From: Tillandsia leiboldiana
Taxonomy: Eukaryota; Streptophyta; Magnoliopsida; Poales; Bromeliaceae
DNA length: 64,000 bases
Assembly: GCA_029204045.2 (NCBI GenBank)
Contig: CM055077.1
Span: 7,579,221-7,643,220, forward strand
Reading direction: 5' to 3'
In this document: positions 63,906-64,000 of the stretch, one piece after another
Layout of the letters: each line of letters starts with the position of its first letter
Position numbering within the stretch: the first letter of the stretch is position 1
Notes under the pieces: generated by a model
Seen by the model: only the letters and a program-made list of their open reading frames with translations
What the model was told of the DNA's origin: nothing
The model's database searches: none
Made by a program: the position numbers and the translations under genes

Positions 63906-64000
63906 TGCAGGATTAGCCGCGGTCATGGTTTCGGCCGTGGGCTTGATGCTTCAGTGGAGCCAGAGCGCTCGGATCAGTTGCGGTGGTTAAATGTTAAATC
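63906..64000 (+). mobile_element. Chromovirus A4 leader, continuation to window end
   Basis: 95 bp after the GTTAG duplication. No domain is visible; by position it should be leader or the start of gag of the A4 chromovirus. Confidence 0.6.

Overview
This window is plant nuclear heterochromatin: a tandem 5S ribosomal DNA array embedded in nested LTR retrotransposons. The evidence for a plant is 5S genes with the plant internal promoter boxes, a Cassandra TRIM element, Tekay-type Ty3/gypsy chromovirus remnants with 3-5 kb LTRs, and Ty1/copia sirevirus-type gag genes. I see no single-copy host gene. I cannot name the species. Two 100-N blocks (6427-6526, 24960-25059) are assembly gaps of unknown true size.

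Layout. 1-6426: remains of a + strand chromovirus (integrase and chromodomain tail, then its 3' LTR, 'family A'), with a stray 5S-like fragment at 632. 6527-11727: sirevirus-type copia sequence arranged as internal 3' end, one LTR, then gag and the start of protease, broken against the 5S array. 11726-30954: twelve 5S genes, all on the minus strand, repeating every 813-834 bp, with two minus-strand family A solo LTRs inserted. The first solo LTR carries a complete Cassandra TRIM. The second cuts a 5S gene at RNA nucleotides 5-9. 30951-49168: a decayed chromovirus ('B') whose truncated 5' LTR abuts the 5S array. Its integrase is split by a solo LTR ('C', 35711-45682), which itself holds a complete gag-only copia element (36985-43074). 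49169-64000: half of a third copia gag gene, then LTR fragments E, D and A4 stacked on one another, then a complete young gag-only copia element (57473-63900) inside the A4 internal region.

Insertion order can be read from target-site duplications: TCAAT (Cassandra), AGTTT/AGCTT and ATCGC (solo LTRs in 5S), GGAAC (solo LTR C), AAAAG and GTTAG (the gag-only elements). The only long intact reading frames are the two gag genes of the gag-only elements (655 and 652 codons). Both stop just before the point where protease begins in the pol-bearing relative, so they must depend on a helper element.

The most unusual signal is non-coding. Every copia LTR here has, between its TATA box and primer-binding site, a row of short hairpins with a near-invariant loop TGGATT and stems that differ in sequence but stay self-complementary. 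Upstream of the TATA box lies a second array of dyad motifs (ATCCGGAT or GTCCGGAC). The chromovirus LTRs carry their own covarying hairpins. Counts, alignments and pairings below were made by eye.
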